Shown here: positions 45,201-55,430 of the stretch, one piece after another
Layout: each line of letters opens with the position of its first letter
Numbering within the stretch: position 1 is the stretch's first letter
Assembly: GCA_902561585.1 (NCBI GenBank)
Contig: CACEQK010000004.1
Span: 1 to 64,000 of the forward strand
Source of the DNA: an uncultured Pelagibacteraceae bacterium
Lineage (GTDB): Bacteria > Pseudomonadota > Alphaproteobacteria > Pelagibacterales > Pelagibacteraceae
DNA length: 64,000 nucleotides
Reading direction: 5' to 3'
The notes under the pieces: model-generated
Told to the model about the DNA's origin: nothing
The model's database searches: none
What the model saw: the letters and a program-made list of their open reading frames with translations, nothing else
Translations under genes and position numbers: made by a program

Positions 45201-45803
45201 TTGAAGAGATTAGTTTATTTAATTTCACCTAGTAAGATTAATCAAAATTTTTACGCTAGTTTAGATAAAGTATTATCTTTTAAAAAAGTTAAGTTTTTTC
45301 AGTTAAGATTAAAAAATGTAAGTCAAAAAAAACTTATTAATATCTGTAAAAAGATAAGAAAAATAACCGCTAAACATAAAGTCAAATTTATCATTAATGA
45401 TAGTTACGCTCTAACTTTAAGGGTCAAAGCCAGTGGGTGTCATATGGGTCAACAAGATGGGTCTTTTAAAATTGCAAGAAAAAAACTTAAAGGAAAAATA
45501 TTAGGAATTACGTGTCATAATTCTAAAGTCTTTGCAAAAAAGGCTATAGGTTTGAATGCAGATTATGTTGCCTTTGGCTCATTTTTTAAATCAAAGCTTA
45601 AACCTGGTGCAAAAAAAGCGAATTTAAGTATTTTGAGGTGGTCAAAAAAAAATATTAAAATACCTATTGTTGTTATAGGTGGTATTAATAATATTAATTA
45701 CAAAAAATTGATGGCAGCTGGAGCAAAATATATTGCATTATCAAGTTTTATTTGGGATAACCCAAAATTAAGGCCGGAACAGGCAATTAGAAAATTTAAA
45801 TGA
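45201..45803 (+). CDS. thiE: Thiamine-phosphate synthase-like (TTG start proposed; ORF track starts at 45159 inside fba)
   Basis: FFQLRLKN, FIINDSYALTLRVKASGCHMGQQDG, VAFGSFFKSK, VVIGGINN. Confidence 0.8.
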   Translation: MKRLVYLISPSKINQNFYASLDKVLSFKKVKFFQLRLKNVSQKKLINICKKIRKITAKHKVKFIINDSYALTLRVKASGCHMGQQDGSFKIARKKLKGKILGITCHNSKVFAKKAIGLNADYVAFGSFFKSKLKPGAKKANLSILRWSKKNIKIPIVVIGGINNINYKKLMAAGAKYIALSSFIWDNPKLRPEQAIRKFK

Positions 45804-46363
45804 AAATAACTGCAAACGAAATAAAACCTGGCATGATAATAGAACATAAAAATGACTTTTGGAATGTTTTAAAAAGTCAACATGTTAAACCAGGTAAAGG
45901 TGGGGCTTTTAATCAAGTAGAATTAAAAAGTGTTGTTAAAGGAACAAAATTAAACGAAAGGTTTAGATCAAGCGAAACAGTTGAAAAAGCTGAAGTCGAT
46001 GAAAAAAAATTCAATTTTTTATACATAGATGGTGAAAGTTGTCACTTCATGGACAATAAAACTTTCGAGCAAGTAGAAATTGCTAAATCAATTTCTGGAG
46101 AGCGTTATAAACTTTTGAAAGAAAATTTGGAAGTAACGATTTCATTTATGGAGGGTAAACCAATTTCAATTGAACTTCCAAACAATATCGAGTGTGTAAT
46201 TCAATCAACTGATGTGGCCATTAAAAACCAAACCGCATCATCATCCTATAAGCCCGCAATACTTGATTGTGGAATTAAAATAAATGTTCCTCCATTTATT
46301 GAAAGTGGAGAAAAAATTATTATTGATACGAGAACATTAGAATATGTAAAAAGAGTAAATTAA
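45800..46363 (+). CDS. efp: Elongation factor P
   Basis: HVKPGKGGAFNQVELKSVVKGTKLNERFRSSETVEKA. Confidence 0.97.
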   Translation: MKITANEIKPGMIIEHKNDFWNVLKSQHVKPGKGGAFNQVELKSVVKGTKLNERFRSSETVEKAEVDEKKFNFLYIDGESCHFMDNKTFEQVEIAKSISGERYKLLKENLEVTISFMEGKPISIELPNNIECVIQSTDVAIKNQTASSSYKPAILDCGIKINVPPFIESGEKIIIDTRTLEYVKRVN

Positions 46364-47163
46364 TGAGGTTAAATTCTCCTCAGATTAATTTAATTATAAA
46401 AGCATGTACGAAAGCATCAAGATCCTTAATACGAGATTTTGGTGAGATAGAAAATTTACAGGTTTCGTCAAAAGGTCCAGGAGATTTCGTCACTTCTGCT
46501 GACAGAAGAACCGAAAAAATATTAGTTGAAGAGTTACTTAAGGCTCAACCTCAATATGGAATAATAACCGAGGAGTCAGGAGTCATAAATAAATCTAATA
46601 CAAATAATAGATGGATTATCGATCCAATTGATGGAACAATGAATTTTATGAATGGTGTTCCTCAATTTGCCATATCAATAGGATACGAGGAAGATAATCA
46701 AATAAAATGTGGTGTAATTTTTAATCCTATCTTAAATGAATTGTTCTGTGCTGAAAAAGGTAACGGAGCATATTTAAATAATACAAGAATAAGAGTTTCA
46801 AATAAAAAAAAAATTAAAGACTCATTAATAGTTACAGGTGGACCAAAAGGTTCGAGTAAAATAAAAAAAAAAATTTTTTCAGAGTATATAAGTGTTTCAA
46901 ATAATGTTGCAAATGTGAGAAAATTTGGCAGTGCTGCATTAGATATGGCTTATGTTGCTTGCGGAAGATTTGATGGATATTGGCAAAGGGAGCTTAATTA
47001 TTGGGATATAGCTGCAGGAATGATAATCTTAAAAGAAGCAGGAGGATTTGTAGATTTTTTTGAGGAAGATAATAATTTACCTTTGAAAAAGAATATTTTA
47101 GCCACTAATTCCAATATTCATGAAGCATTAAAAGAGCTTATAAATAAAAAAGTTATTGAGTAA
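46363..47163 (+). CDS. suhB: Inositol monophosphatase family protein (SuhB-like)
   Basis: GDFVTSADRRTEK, WIIDPIDGTMNFMNGVPQFAISIG, YWDIAAGMIILKEAGG. Confidence 0.93.
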   Translation: MRLNSPQINLIIKACTKASRSLIRDFGEIENLQVSSKGPGDFVTSADRRTEKILVEELLKAQPQYGIITEESGVINKSNTNNRWIIDPIDGTMNFMNGVPQFAISIGYEEDNQIKCGVIFNPILNELFCAEKGNGAYLNNTRIRVSNKKKIKDSLIVTGGPKGSSKIKKKIFSEYISVSNNVANVRKFGSAALDMAYVACGRFDGYWQRELNYWDIAAGMIILKEAGGFVDFFEEDNNLPLKKNILATNSNIHEALKELINKKVIE

Positions 47164-47191
47164 AAACTGTTATTAATATAAAACACCGTGC

Positions 47192-47416
47192 ATGAAAAAA
47201 AAAATACACCCAAATTATCATAATATTAAAGTTGTAATGACTGATGGCACAGAGTTTGAAACAAAATCTACTTGGGGAAAAGAAAATGATGTTCTTAAAT
47301 TAGATATTGATCCAAAATCTCACTACGCCTGGACAGGTGGAACACAAAAAATTTTAGATAAAGGTAGAGTGAGTAAATATAATAAAAAATTTAGCAACCT
47401 AAGAACAAAAAAATAA
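47192..47416 (+). CDS. rpmE: 50S ribosomal protein L31 (cysteine-less type)
   Basis: [31 protein letters not shown]. Confidence 0.93.
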   Translation: MKKKIHPNYHNIKVVMTDGTEFETKSTWGKENDVLKLDIDPKSHYAWTGGTQKILDKGRVSKYNKKFSNLRTKK

Positions 47417-47419
47417 ACT

Positions 47420-48004
47420 ATGACAGATACTCCTTTCATGCCAAAAGCAACAGCTGTCTGGTTGGTTGAAAATACTAAGTTAACTTTCAAACAAATTGCA
47501 GAATTTTGTAATTTACACGAGCTTGAAATTAAAGGTATTGCTGACGGCGATGTTGCTAAAGGAATTAAAGCTTATAACCCAATTCTAGCAGGTCAGTTGT
47601 CAAGAGAAGAGATAGAGGCTTGTTCTGAAGATTCTCAAAAAAAATTACAATTGCTTAAAAAAATAGAAAAAGTTGAGATTAGAGAAAGAAAAAAACCAAA
47701 GTATACACCCTTATCAAAAAGACAAGATAGACCTGATGCAATTTTATGGTTATGTAAAAATGCCTCTGAATTGACTGATGGTCAAATATCTAAACTAGTT
47801 GGAAGCACAAAAGGAACGGTGTCGTTAATCAGAAAGAGAAGCTATTGGAACTTTTCTAATTTAAAACCAAGAGATCCTGTAATCCTAGCTTTATGTACTC
47901 AAGAAACTTTCCAAAAAGCCCTAGATAAAGCAAAAAGGAGAGTTGAAAGGGAGAAAAAAGCTAAGATTAGAGAGGAAAAAAAGGCTCAAGCTGCTTCTGC
48001 CTAG
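47420..48004 (+). CDS. DUF1013/TrcR-like cell cycle transcriptional regulator
   Basis: PFMPKATAVWLVENTKLTFKQIAEFCNLHELEIKGIADGDVAKGIKAYNPI. Confidence 0.85.
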   Translation: MTDTPFMPKATAVWLVENTKLTFKQIAEFCNLHELEIKGIADGDVAKGIKAYNPILAGQLSREEIEACSEDSQKKLQLLKKIEKVEIRERKKPKYTPLSKRQDRPDAILWLCKNASELTDGQISKLVGSTKGTVSLIRKRSYWNFSNLKPRDPVILALCTQETFQKALDKAKRRVEREKKAKIREEKKAQAASA

Positions 48005-48055
48005 ACAAATAGAATTTCAAATGATAACTACCATCAAAATTAACTGGAGGTTTTT

Positions 48056-48250
48056 ATTAAAATAGAAGTTAAAGATAATAATATAGAGCAAGCTATAAGA
48101 GTTTTAAAAAGAAAACTTCAAAAAGAGGGCTTCTTTAAAGTAATGAAGATGAAGAGCACTTATGAAAAGCCATCTGAAAAAAAAAAGAGAGTTCAAACTG
48201 AAAATCTCAAAAGAATAAAAAAACTTCAAAGATTAAAAAAAAGGTTCTAA
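48056..48250 (+). CDS. rpsU: 30S ribosomal protein S21, apparent ATT start codon
   Basis: Read directly: (M)KIEVKDNNIEQAIRVLKRKLQKEGFFKVMKMKSTYEKPSEKKKRVQTENLKRIKKLQRLKKRF*; GGAGG 5 nt before ATT; in-frame TAA at 48041; first in-frame ATG is codon 30. Missing from supplied ORF track. Confidence 0.92.
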   Translation: MKIEVKDNNIEQAIRVLKRKLQKEGFFKVMKMKSTYEKPSEKKKRVQTENLKRIKKLQRLKKRF

Positions 48251-48273
48251 AAAATTAAATGAGAGGATTAACA

Positions 48274-48477
48274 ATGCCATCGGGTAAAGTAAAATGGTTT
48301 AACGCCAAAAAAGGTTATGGATTTATTACTGATGATGAGTCACAAAAAGATATTTTTTTACATGTATCAGCATTAGAAAACTCAAAGTTAAGAGTTTTGA
48401 AAGAAGAACAAACAATAGTTTACGATATAAAAGAAGAAAAAGATAAACTTCAGGCCATTAACATAAAAAAGAAATAA
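48274..48477 (+). CDS. cspA: Cold shock protein (CspA family)
   Basis: MPSGKVKWFNAKKGYGFITDDESQKDIFLHVSAL; AGAGG upstream of second ATG. Confidence 0.95.
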   Translation: MPSGKVKWFNAKKGYGFITDDESQKDIFLHVSALENSKLRVLKEEQTIVYDIKEEKDKLQAINIKKK

Positions 48478-48482
48478 TTTAC

Positions 48483-48559
<77 letters not shown>

Positions 48560-48560
48560 A

Positions 48561-50384
48561 ATGACAAATACAATAAGAAACATAACAATCATAGCTCATG
48601 TCGATCATGGTAAAACTACTTTGATTGATAACTTAATGAAACAAAGTGGAACTTTTAGAGATAATGAAAATGTTGAAGAGAGAGTAATGGACTCTGGTGA
48701 ACTTGAAAAAGAGAGAGGAATAACAATTTTAGCAAAACCTACTTCCATAAATTGGAAAAATTCAAGAATTAATATCATAGATACACCTGGTCATAGAGAC
48801 TTTGCAGCTGAGGTTGAAAGAGTTCTACATATGGCTGATGGTGCTTTGTTATTAATAGATTCTGCAGAAGGAGTAATGCCACAAACGAAATTTGTATTAT
48901 CTAAAGCTTTGAATCAAGGTTTGAAGCCAATTGTAGTAATTAATAAACTTGATAAACAGGATCAAAGAGCAAATGAAGTTTTAGATGAAACTTTTGACTT
49001 ATTTGTAAGTCTTGATGCAAATGAGGAGCAATTAGATTTTCCGGTATTATACGCAAGTGGAAGATCTGGCTGGGCATCTAAAGAGATAGACGGTCCAAGA
49101 GAAAATTTACAACCCTTATTAAATTTAATAATTGATCATGTTAAACCATCGACTTTTGATAAAACTAAACCATTCGCTATGCTTTCTACGCTCCTTTATG
49201 CCGACAGTTTTTTAGGAAGAAGCTTAGTAGGAAGAATTGCTCAAGGAACTGCAAAAGCAAATCAGCTAATTAAAGCGATAGACCTAAGTGGAAAAAAAGT
49301 TGATGAAGGAAGACTTACAAAAATTTTTAGATATGAGGGAACAAAAAAAGTTCCTATCGAACAAGGTGAGGCTGGAGATATAGTAATTATTGCAGGTTTA
49401 GAGAAAGCTAATGTTGCTGATACAATTTGCGATTTAGAAATAAACGATCCGATTAATGCAACCCCTATTGACCCACCTACTATGTCAATAACGATTACCG
49501 TAAATACTTCTCCTTTAGCAGGGACGGAAGGGGAAAAATTAACAAGTACTCAAATAAGGAATCGATTAATTCTGGAAGCTGAAAACAATGTTGGGATCAA
49601 CTTTGAAGAAAATGAAAATAAAGATGCTTTCGTTATAAGTGGTCGAGGTGAGTTGATGTTAGAGATTCTTTTAACACAGATGCGAAGAGAGGGTTTCGAA
49701 ATGACCGTAAGCCCGCCGAAAGTTTTAATTAAAAAAAATGATCAAGGTAATAAAATGGAGCCAATCGAAGAAATAACAATGGATCTAGACGAAGAATTTT
49801 CATCAAGAATTATAGACTCTATGAATAGAAGAAAAGGTAAATTAATTGATCTTAAGGATACTGGAAAAAATAAAAAAAGATTAATTTTTCATGCGCCAAC
49901 TAGAGGATTGATGGGTTACACAAGTAGATTTTTAACATTAACAAAAGGTACTGGCGTAATAAATAGAATTTTTCACTCTTATAAAGAATACACTGGAGAT
50001 ATGGAAGGAAGAAGAAACGGTGCTTTAATTTCCATGGAAAATGGTAAAGCAGTTGCCTTTGCTATTTTCAATCTACAAGCTCGAGGTGAAATGTTTGTGA
50101 CACATAATGATCCAGTATACGAAGGGATGATAGTAGGCCTTTCCTCAAAAAGTGGTGACTTGGAAATTAATGTTTTAAAAGGAAAAAAACTTACAAATAT
50201 GAGGACTCAAGGAACTGATGAAAATGTAGTTTTAACACCAGTAAGAAAGATGGCTATAGCCGAACAGCTAAGTATGCTTAATACAGATGAAGCTTTAGAG
50301 ATAACACCAAAATCTTGCAGACTTAGAAAGCTAATATTAGATCCTCATGAGAGAAAAAGGCAATCAAGAGCCAGGGCCTCTTAA
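48561..50384 (+). CDS. typA: GTP-binding protein TypA/BipA
   Basis: RNITIIAHVDHGKTTLIDNLMKQSGTF; 607 aa. Confidence 0.97.
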   Translation: MTNTIRNITIIAHVDHGKTTLIDNLMKQSGTFRDNENVEERVMDSGELEKERGITILAKPTSINWKNSRINIIDTPGHRDFAAEVERVLHMADGALLLIDSAEGVMPQTKFVLSKALNQGLKPIVVINKLDKQDQRANEVLDETFDLFVSLDANEEQLDFPVLYASGRSGWASKEIDGPRENLQPLLNLIIDHVKPSTFDKTKPFAMLSTLLYADSFLGRSLVGRIAQGTAKANQLIKAIDLSGKKVDEGRLTKIFRYEGTKKVPIEQGEAGDIVIIAGLEKANVADTICDLEINDPINATPIDPPTMSITITVNTSPLAGTEGEKLTSTQIRNRLILEAENNVGINFEENENKDAFVISGRGELMLEILLTQMRREGFEMTVSPPKVLIKKNDQGNKMEPIEEITMDLDEEFSSRIIDSMNRRKGKLIDLKDTGKNKKRLIFHAPTRGLMGYTSRFLTLTKGTGVINRIFHSYKEYTGDMEGRRNGALISMENGKAVAFAIFNLQARGEMFVTHNDPVYEGMIVGLSSKSGDLEINVLKGKKLTNMRTQGTDENVVLTPVRKMAIAEQLSMLNTDEALEITPKSCRLRKLILDPHERKRQSRARAS

Positions 50385-51079
50385 AGACTGAATCTTGATT
50401 TTTTACTATCTGTTAGAAAACCTTTAACAGTATCTAGTGTCATAGATTTGAAACTCTTACCAAATCCTGTAATTTGATTTATAACTTTTGGTGGCATTGT
50501 AATTATATTACAATTTAATTGTTTTGCTTGAACAAAGTTGTAAGCTTCTCTCGTACTAGCCCAAAGAATTTCGATATTTTTATTTTTCTTAGTCAAAAAG
50601 ATGCTTTTTTTGAATATCGGAAGAGGGTCTTTACCTTTATCAGCCATTCTGCCTGCAAATATCGAAATTATTGATTTTGTTTTTTTATTTAATTTTTTAA
50701 AAATCTTCTCAGTTTGCTCGAATGTGTAAACTGCAGTTATGTTGAGTTTAATTCCTTTATCACTTAATTCTTTGATAACCGGTCCTGTAAATACTCCTTT
50801 AGAATTTACAACTGGAATTTTTACGTAAACATTTTTACCCCAAGAATTAATTTCATAAGCTTGCCTCAGCATATCTTTAAAATTATCTGCAAATACTTCA
50901 AATGAAATTGGTTTTTTTTTGCAAACCTTTAAAATTTTAAGAGAATAATTTCTGTAATTTTTGGCTCCAGCTAATCGCATTAAACTTGGATTAGTCGTAA
51001 AGCCATCAACCAAAGACTTATTATTAAAAAATTTAATTGTCTTATAATCAGCAATGTCACAAAAGATTTTTGTTTTCAT
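50381..51079 (-). CDS. Transaldolase / fructose-6-phosphate aldolase family
   Basis: KIFCDIADYKTIKFF, GFTTNPSLM, ISIFAGRMADKG. Confidence 0.88.
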   Translation of the reverse strand: MKTKIFCDIADYKTIKFFNNKSLVDGFTTNPSLMRLAGAKNYRNYSLKILKVCKKKPISFEVFADNFKDMLRQAYEINSWGKNVYVKIPVVNSKGVFTGPVIKELSDKGIKLNITAVYTFEQTEKIFKKLNKKTKSIISIFAGRMADKGKDPLPIFKKSIFLTKKNKNIEILWASTREAYNFVQAKQLNCNIITMPPKVINQITGFGKSFKSMTLDTVKGFLTDSKKSRFSL

Positions 51080-52482
51080 TAATCTAAATTTTTAACTATG
51101 TCTTCTGTCATCTTTTTTGCATCTGCAAACAACATTAAAGTATTATCTTTATAAAAGAGTTCATTATCTATACCGGCATACCCTGGTGATAAACTTCTTT
51201 TAACAAATAAAACAGATTTACATTTTTCAACATCAAGCACTGGCATTCCGAATATTGGACTTTTTGGATCTGTTTTTGCTACAGGATTTGTTACATCATT
51301 TGCTCCAATTACAAATGCAACATCGGAATTAGCAAAATCGTTATTTATATCTTCTAATTCAAAAACTTCATCATAAGGAACATTTGCTTCAGCTAATAAA
51401 ACATTCATATGGCCAGGCATTCTTCCAGCTACAGGGTGTATAGCGTAAGTAACTTTAATATCATTTTTTTTTAATTTATCTACCATCTCTCGAAGAGCGT
51501 GCTGAGCTTGGGCTACAGCCATACCGTACCCTGGAACTATAATTACAGATGAGGCATTTTTCATTAAAAAAGCTGCATCCTCTGCGTTACCACTTTTAAC
51601 TGGCTTTTGATCTTTCTTTTCTTTTTTATCATCAGTAGAATTGTCTGCTCCAAAACCACCTAGAATTACACTTACAAAAGATCTGTTCATGGCTTTACAC
51701 ATTATATATGAAAGTATTGCTCCAGAAGATCCGACAAGAGCACCTGTTATAATCAAAGCAGTATTCTCTAATGTAAAACCTATACCTGCTGCAGCCCAAC
51801 CAGAATAAGAATTAAGCATTGAAATTACTACAGGCATATCTGCTCCCCCTATAGGGATAATTAATAAAACTCCGACAAGAAATGAGATTATAATTACAGT
51901 CCAAAAAATATTTGTAGATTGAGTTTTACATAGATAAAAAATTAAAACAAATATACCTATTCCAAGTATCAAATTTAAAATATGCTGACCGCTAAATGTA
52001 ATAGGAGCACCAGACATTATTCCTCTTAATTTTAAAAAAGCTATTATAGAACCTGAAAAAGTTATCGCTCCTACTGCCGCTCCAATAGACATTTCAATAA
52101 GACTCGCTAATTTTATATCGCCGACATTTCCTAGATTAAAAGCTGCGGGATTTAAAAAAGCTGCAATTGCGACAAAAACTGCTGCCAAACCTACTAAACT
52201 ATGAAAACCAGCTACTAATTCTGGCATTGCAGTCATCGGAATTTTAAAAGCTATGAAAGCACCGATTGCTCCACCGATTACTAAAAATATAACTACATAA
52301 ACTATAGATGTTGAAAAATTTCCAATTGATAGGAATGTCACTACGATTGCAATTATCATTCCAGCAATTCCAAAGTAGTTTCCTTGTCTAGATGTATCTG
52401 GTGATGATAATCCTCTAAGCGCAAGAATAAATAATATTCCAGATACTAAATAAAAAATTGCTGCTAGATTAGCTGAGATCAT
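51079..52482 (-). CDS. pntB: NAD(P) transhydrogenase subunit beta
   Basis: VIIVPGYGMAVAQAQHALREMVDKL, YAIHPVAGRMPGHMNVLLAEA. Confidence 0.96.
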   Translation of the reverse strand: MISANLAAIFYLVSGILFILALRGLSSPDTSRQGNYFGIAGMIIAIVVTFLSIGNFSTSIVYVVIFLVIGGAIGAFIAFKIPMTAMPELVAGFHSLVGLAAVFVAIAAFLNPAAFNLGNVGDIKLASLIEMSIGAAVGAITFSGSIIAFLKLRGIMSGAPITFSGQHILNLILGIGIFVLIFYLCKTQSTNIFWTVIIISFLVGVLLIIPIGGADMPVVISMLNSYSGWAAAGIGFTLENTALIITGALVGSSGAILSYIMCKAMNRSFVSVILGGFGADNSTDDKKEKKDQKPVKSGNAEDAAFLMKNASSVIIVPGYGMAVAQAQHALREMVDKLKKNDIKVTYAIHPVAGRMPGHMNVLLAEANVPYDEVFELEDINNDFANSDVAFVIGANDVTNPVAKTDPKSPIFGMPVLDVEKCKSVLFVKRSLSPGYAGIDNELFYKDNTLMLFADAKKMTEDIVKNLD

Positions 52483-52790
52483 TTCTTTTTATCTTTCTTT
52501 TTCTTGTACATTTGAAGCATTCTTTGAGTCACCAAGAAGCCACCAAAAATGTTTATTGCTGCTAAAATAATAGCTATAAATCCAAAGATACTCGATGTAT
52601 TAAAAATACTTTCGGAAGTTCCTGCTAAAGCTGCAATGATAGCACCTACAATAATAACTGATGAAATAGCATTAGTGACCGACATTAATGGAGTATGAAG
52701 TGATGGGGTAACACTCCATACAACATAATAACCAATAAAGATCGATAAAATAAAAATGCTTAATCTAAATATAAACGGATCTATTTCCAT
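52479..52790 (-). CDS. pntAB: NAD(P) transhydrogenase subunit alpha, part 2
   Basis: Three TM helices, VTPSLHTPLMSVTNAIS. Confidence 0.93.
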   Translation of the reverse strand: MEIDPFIFRLSIFILSIFIGYYVVWSVTPSLHTPLMSVTNAISSVIIVGAIIAALAGTSESIFNTSSIFGFIAIILAAINIFGGFLVTQRMLQMYKKKKDKKK

Positions 52791-52792
52791 AA

Positions 52793-53887
52793 TTAAACTC
52801 TTTTGATTAATGATTTTTCTATTATTTCGTCTTCTAAATTAATTTTAAAATCTTTCTTCTCTTTACTATACAAGTTGCGAATAAAACTAAATAAGTTTTT
52901 AGCATATAAGCTTGAGGCAGTAAGTGGTAAGCTATTCATTAAATTTTTAACTCCTATTATCTTTATCCCATCTACTGAATTAATTTTGCCTGCTTCTGAA
53001 AATGCAGAGTTTCCTCCTTGTTCTGCTGCTAAATCATAAACAATTGACCCAGGCTTCATAAGTTTAACTAAATCCTCCGTTAGTATTCTTGGAGCAGGTT
53101 TTCCAGGAATTAATGCTGTACATATAACTATATCATTTTTTTTAAGAGCTTCTTTCATCATTTCTGCTTGTTTTTTTTTATACTCATCTGATGCTTCTTT
53201 TGCGTATCCGCCAGCAGTTTCCATATCTTCGTTTTGTTCAACTGTTAAAAATTTACCACCTAAGCTTTCTACTTGTTCTTTAGATGCTGCTCTTACGTCT
53301 GTTGCTGAAACAATCGCGCCTAATCTTTTAGCGGTAGCAATAGCTTGTAAACCTGCTACACCTGCTCCAATAACCAAAACTTTAGCTGCTGGAACAGTTC
53401 CTGCTGCTGTCATCATCATAGGCACAGCTTTTTCAAATTCTGCAACACAATCAACAACTGCTCTATATCCAGCCAAATTAGATTGGGAAGATAAAACGTC
53501 CATTGATTGAGCTCTTGTAATTCTAGGCAATAATTCTAAAGAAAAAGGCTTAATCTTTTTATTAATAATTTTATCAATTTGGTTTTTATTTTTTGATGGA
53601 TTAAGCATTCCAATTAAAATTGAATTATCTTTCAAAATTTCAATTTCATCTTCCGATGGACAATTTACTTTCGTAATTAAGTCACTTGAATTTAACACTT
53701 CTTTTGATGACACTTTTATCTCAACTCCAATATCGTTATATTCTTTATCATCAATTCCGAGGTGAAGTGCATATCCTTTTTCAACACATACTTTTATCCC
53801 GAGACCAATAAGATTTTTTGCAGACTCAGGAGTGATCGAAACTCTTTTTTCTAATGCTGTATTTTCTTTAATTGAGCCAACTATCAT
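52793..53887 (-). CDS. pntAA: NAD(P) transhydrogenase subunit alpha, part 1
   Basis: ENTALEKRVSITPESAKNLIGLG, VLVIGAGVAGLQAIATAKRLGA. Confidence 0.95.
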   Translation of the reverse strand: MIVGSIKENTALEKRVSITPESAKNLIGLGIKVCVEKGYALHLGIDDKEYNDIGVEIKVSSKEVLNSSDLITKVNCPSEDEIEILKDNSILIGMLNPSKNKNQIDKIINKKIKPFSLELLPRITRAQSMDVLSSQSNLAGYRAVVDCVAEFEKAVPMMMTAAGTVPAAKVLVIGAGVAGLQAIATAKRLGAIVSATDVRAASKEQVESLGGKFLTVEQNEDMETAGGYAKEASDEYKKKQAEMMKEALKKNDIVICTALIPGKPAPRILTEDLVKLMKPGSIVYDLAAEQGGNSAFSEAGKINSVDGIKIIGVKNLMNSLPLTASSLYAKNLFSFIRNLYSKEKKDFKINLEDEIIEKSLIKRV

Positions 53888-53904
53888 TTTTTAATTTTAA
53901 GATT

Positions 53905-54015
53905 TTAAAGCAATGTTATTGCTAGTATTACTAATATTGCAATAACTGCGATTGTTCCCCACAATACTAACTTTATAAAACCGTTGTAAGTTTCTTTAAA
54001 ATCGTTTTTGCTCAT
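53905..54015 (-). CDS. Small membrane protein, aa3-type cytochrome c oxidase subunit IV-like (36 aa)
   Basis: Read directly: MSKNDFKETYNGFIKLVLWGTIAVIAILVILAITLL*; resembles bacterial aa3 COX IV family; not in ORF track. Confidence 0.65.
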   Translation of the reverse strand: MSKNDFKETYNGFIKLVLWGTIAVIAILVILAITLL

Positions 54016-54017
54016 CT

Positions 54018-54143
54018 TTAACCTTGACGAGCTTTGAATTTAGGGTTTTTTTTATTTATTACGTAAAGTTTACCTCTACGCTTCACTAGCTTAGAATTAA
54101 GGTCTCTTTTTTTTAATGATTTTAATGAACTAGCTATTTTCAT
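54018..54143 (-). CDS. rpmJ: 50S ribosomal protein L36 (cysteine-less type)
   Basis: Read directly: [41 protein letters not shown]; not in ORF track. Confidence 0.95.
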   Translation of the reverse strand: MKIASSLKSLKKRDLNSKLVKRRGKLYVINKKNPKFKARQG

Positions 54144-54154
54144 AAATTTATAAA

Positions 54155-54270
<116 letters not shown>

Positions 54271-54449
54271 GGGAACTGTATAATATTTAAAATGCTAAAT
54301 GTAAATAGTTAATATTTCTTTCATAAATAGCTGTGAATGTTGATCATTGGTTCAATCAAAACGAATAACTTAATACGTTAATCAACTATAGCTTTCAAAG
54401 GATTATAAACTAAATACCAAAATTCAAAAATTTAATTATAGAAAGATTT

Positions 54450-55286
54450 TTATATTTTAAGTCTGTTTAAAATTTTATAAAAAAGAGTTTTAAAATATTT
54501 TTCCTTTAGATACTTATGACCCTCTAAATTATAAGTTTCAATTAAACTCTTTTGATTTAAATTTTTCTCAAAACTTGCTAAGATAGAGGTTTCGGCGCCT
54601 TCCGTTTCCTTAAGATATAAAGATTTATCCAGATATCTATTATATTTACCTCCTAAGATAGTTGTAGACCTATTTGTGACTATAAACTTAAAATTAAGTT
54701 TTTTTAAATATTGTATTAATTCGTCATAATTTAAAACTAAATAAGGAATCTTACTTTCGTTTGCATATACCTGGTAATTATTTTGAATGTCTAAAATTGT
54801 GTCACCTTTATTTCTAGTTCTTAATCTTAAAATTAATTTTTTTTTTACTTTTGAAACAAGCTCATCAATAAATTTCCAAGGTTCTTTTTGGTGAAGAACT
54901 GTATCTCTAGAATAAACAATATCATATTTTTTTTTTCTTAAATCATTATTTTGCAAATATTCATCTTCGCTAAAAAAATTTTCTTCTCCATAAAGTTTTT
55001 TTGCTAAATTAACCGACTCTTTTGAAATATCATAACCACTATAAGTATAATTTTTTCCGTAAAAAAAATTTAAAAATCTCTTAAGGTATCCGCTTGAACA
55101 ACCATAGTCTAATATAGTAAATTCATTTTTTTCACTTTGGTAATTAAGAAGATACTTGTTTTCCTCAAATGATGAAAATACATATCTAAAATAATTATTT
55201 GACATTTTATTCCAAACATCAAAATTTTTTTTATGTTCTTCAGATTTAAAGCCATCATGAAAATAATTATTTTTTTTAATTACCAT
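54450..55286 (-). CDS. Class I SAM-dependent methyltransferase
   Basis: FTILDYGCSSGYLKRFL motif I, YDIVYSRDTVLHQKEPWKFI. Confidence 0.8.
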   Translation of the reverse strand: MVIKKNNYFHDGFKSEEHKKNFDVWNKMSNNYFRYVFSSFEENKYLLNYQSEKNEFTILDYGCSSGYLKRFLNFFYGKNYTYSGYDISKESVNLAKKLYGEENFFSEDEYLQNNDLRKKKYDIVYSRDTVLHQKEPWKFIDELVSKVKKKLILRLRTRNKGDTILDIQNNYQVYANESKIPYLVLNYDELIQYLKKLNFKFIVTNRSTTILGGKYNRYLDKSLYLKETEGAETSILASFEKNLNQKSLIETYNLEGHKYLKEKYFKTLFYKILNRLKI

Positions 55287-55355
55287 TTTAAACTGATTTC
55301 TAAATTTAATTATAAATTTATATTACTTTATTTTTTAATGTAAAAGCCAAATTTT

Positions 55356-55430
55356 TGGTGGGCGTGATAAGAATTGAACTTATGACCTCTACGATGTCAA
55401 CGTAGCGTTCTACCACTGAACTACACGCCC
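55356..55430 (-). tRNA. tRNA-Val (GAC), CCA encoded
   Basis: Reverse complement GGGCGTGTAGTTCAGTGGTAGAACGCTACGTTGACATCGTAGAGGTCATAAGTTCAATTCTTATCACGCCCACCA. Confidence 0.95.
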
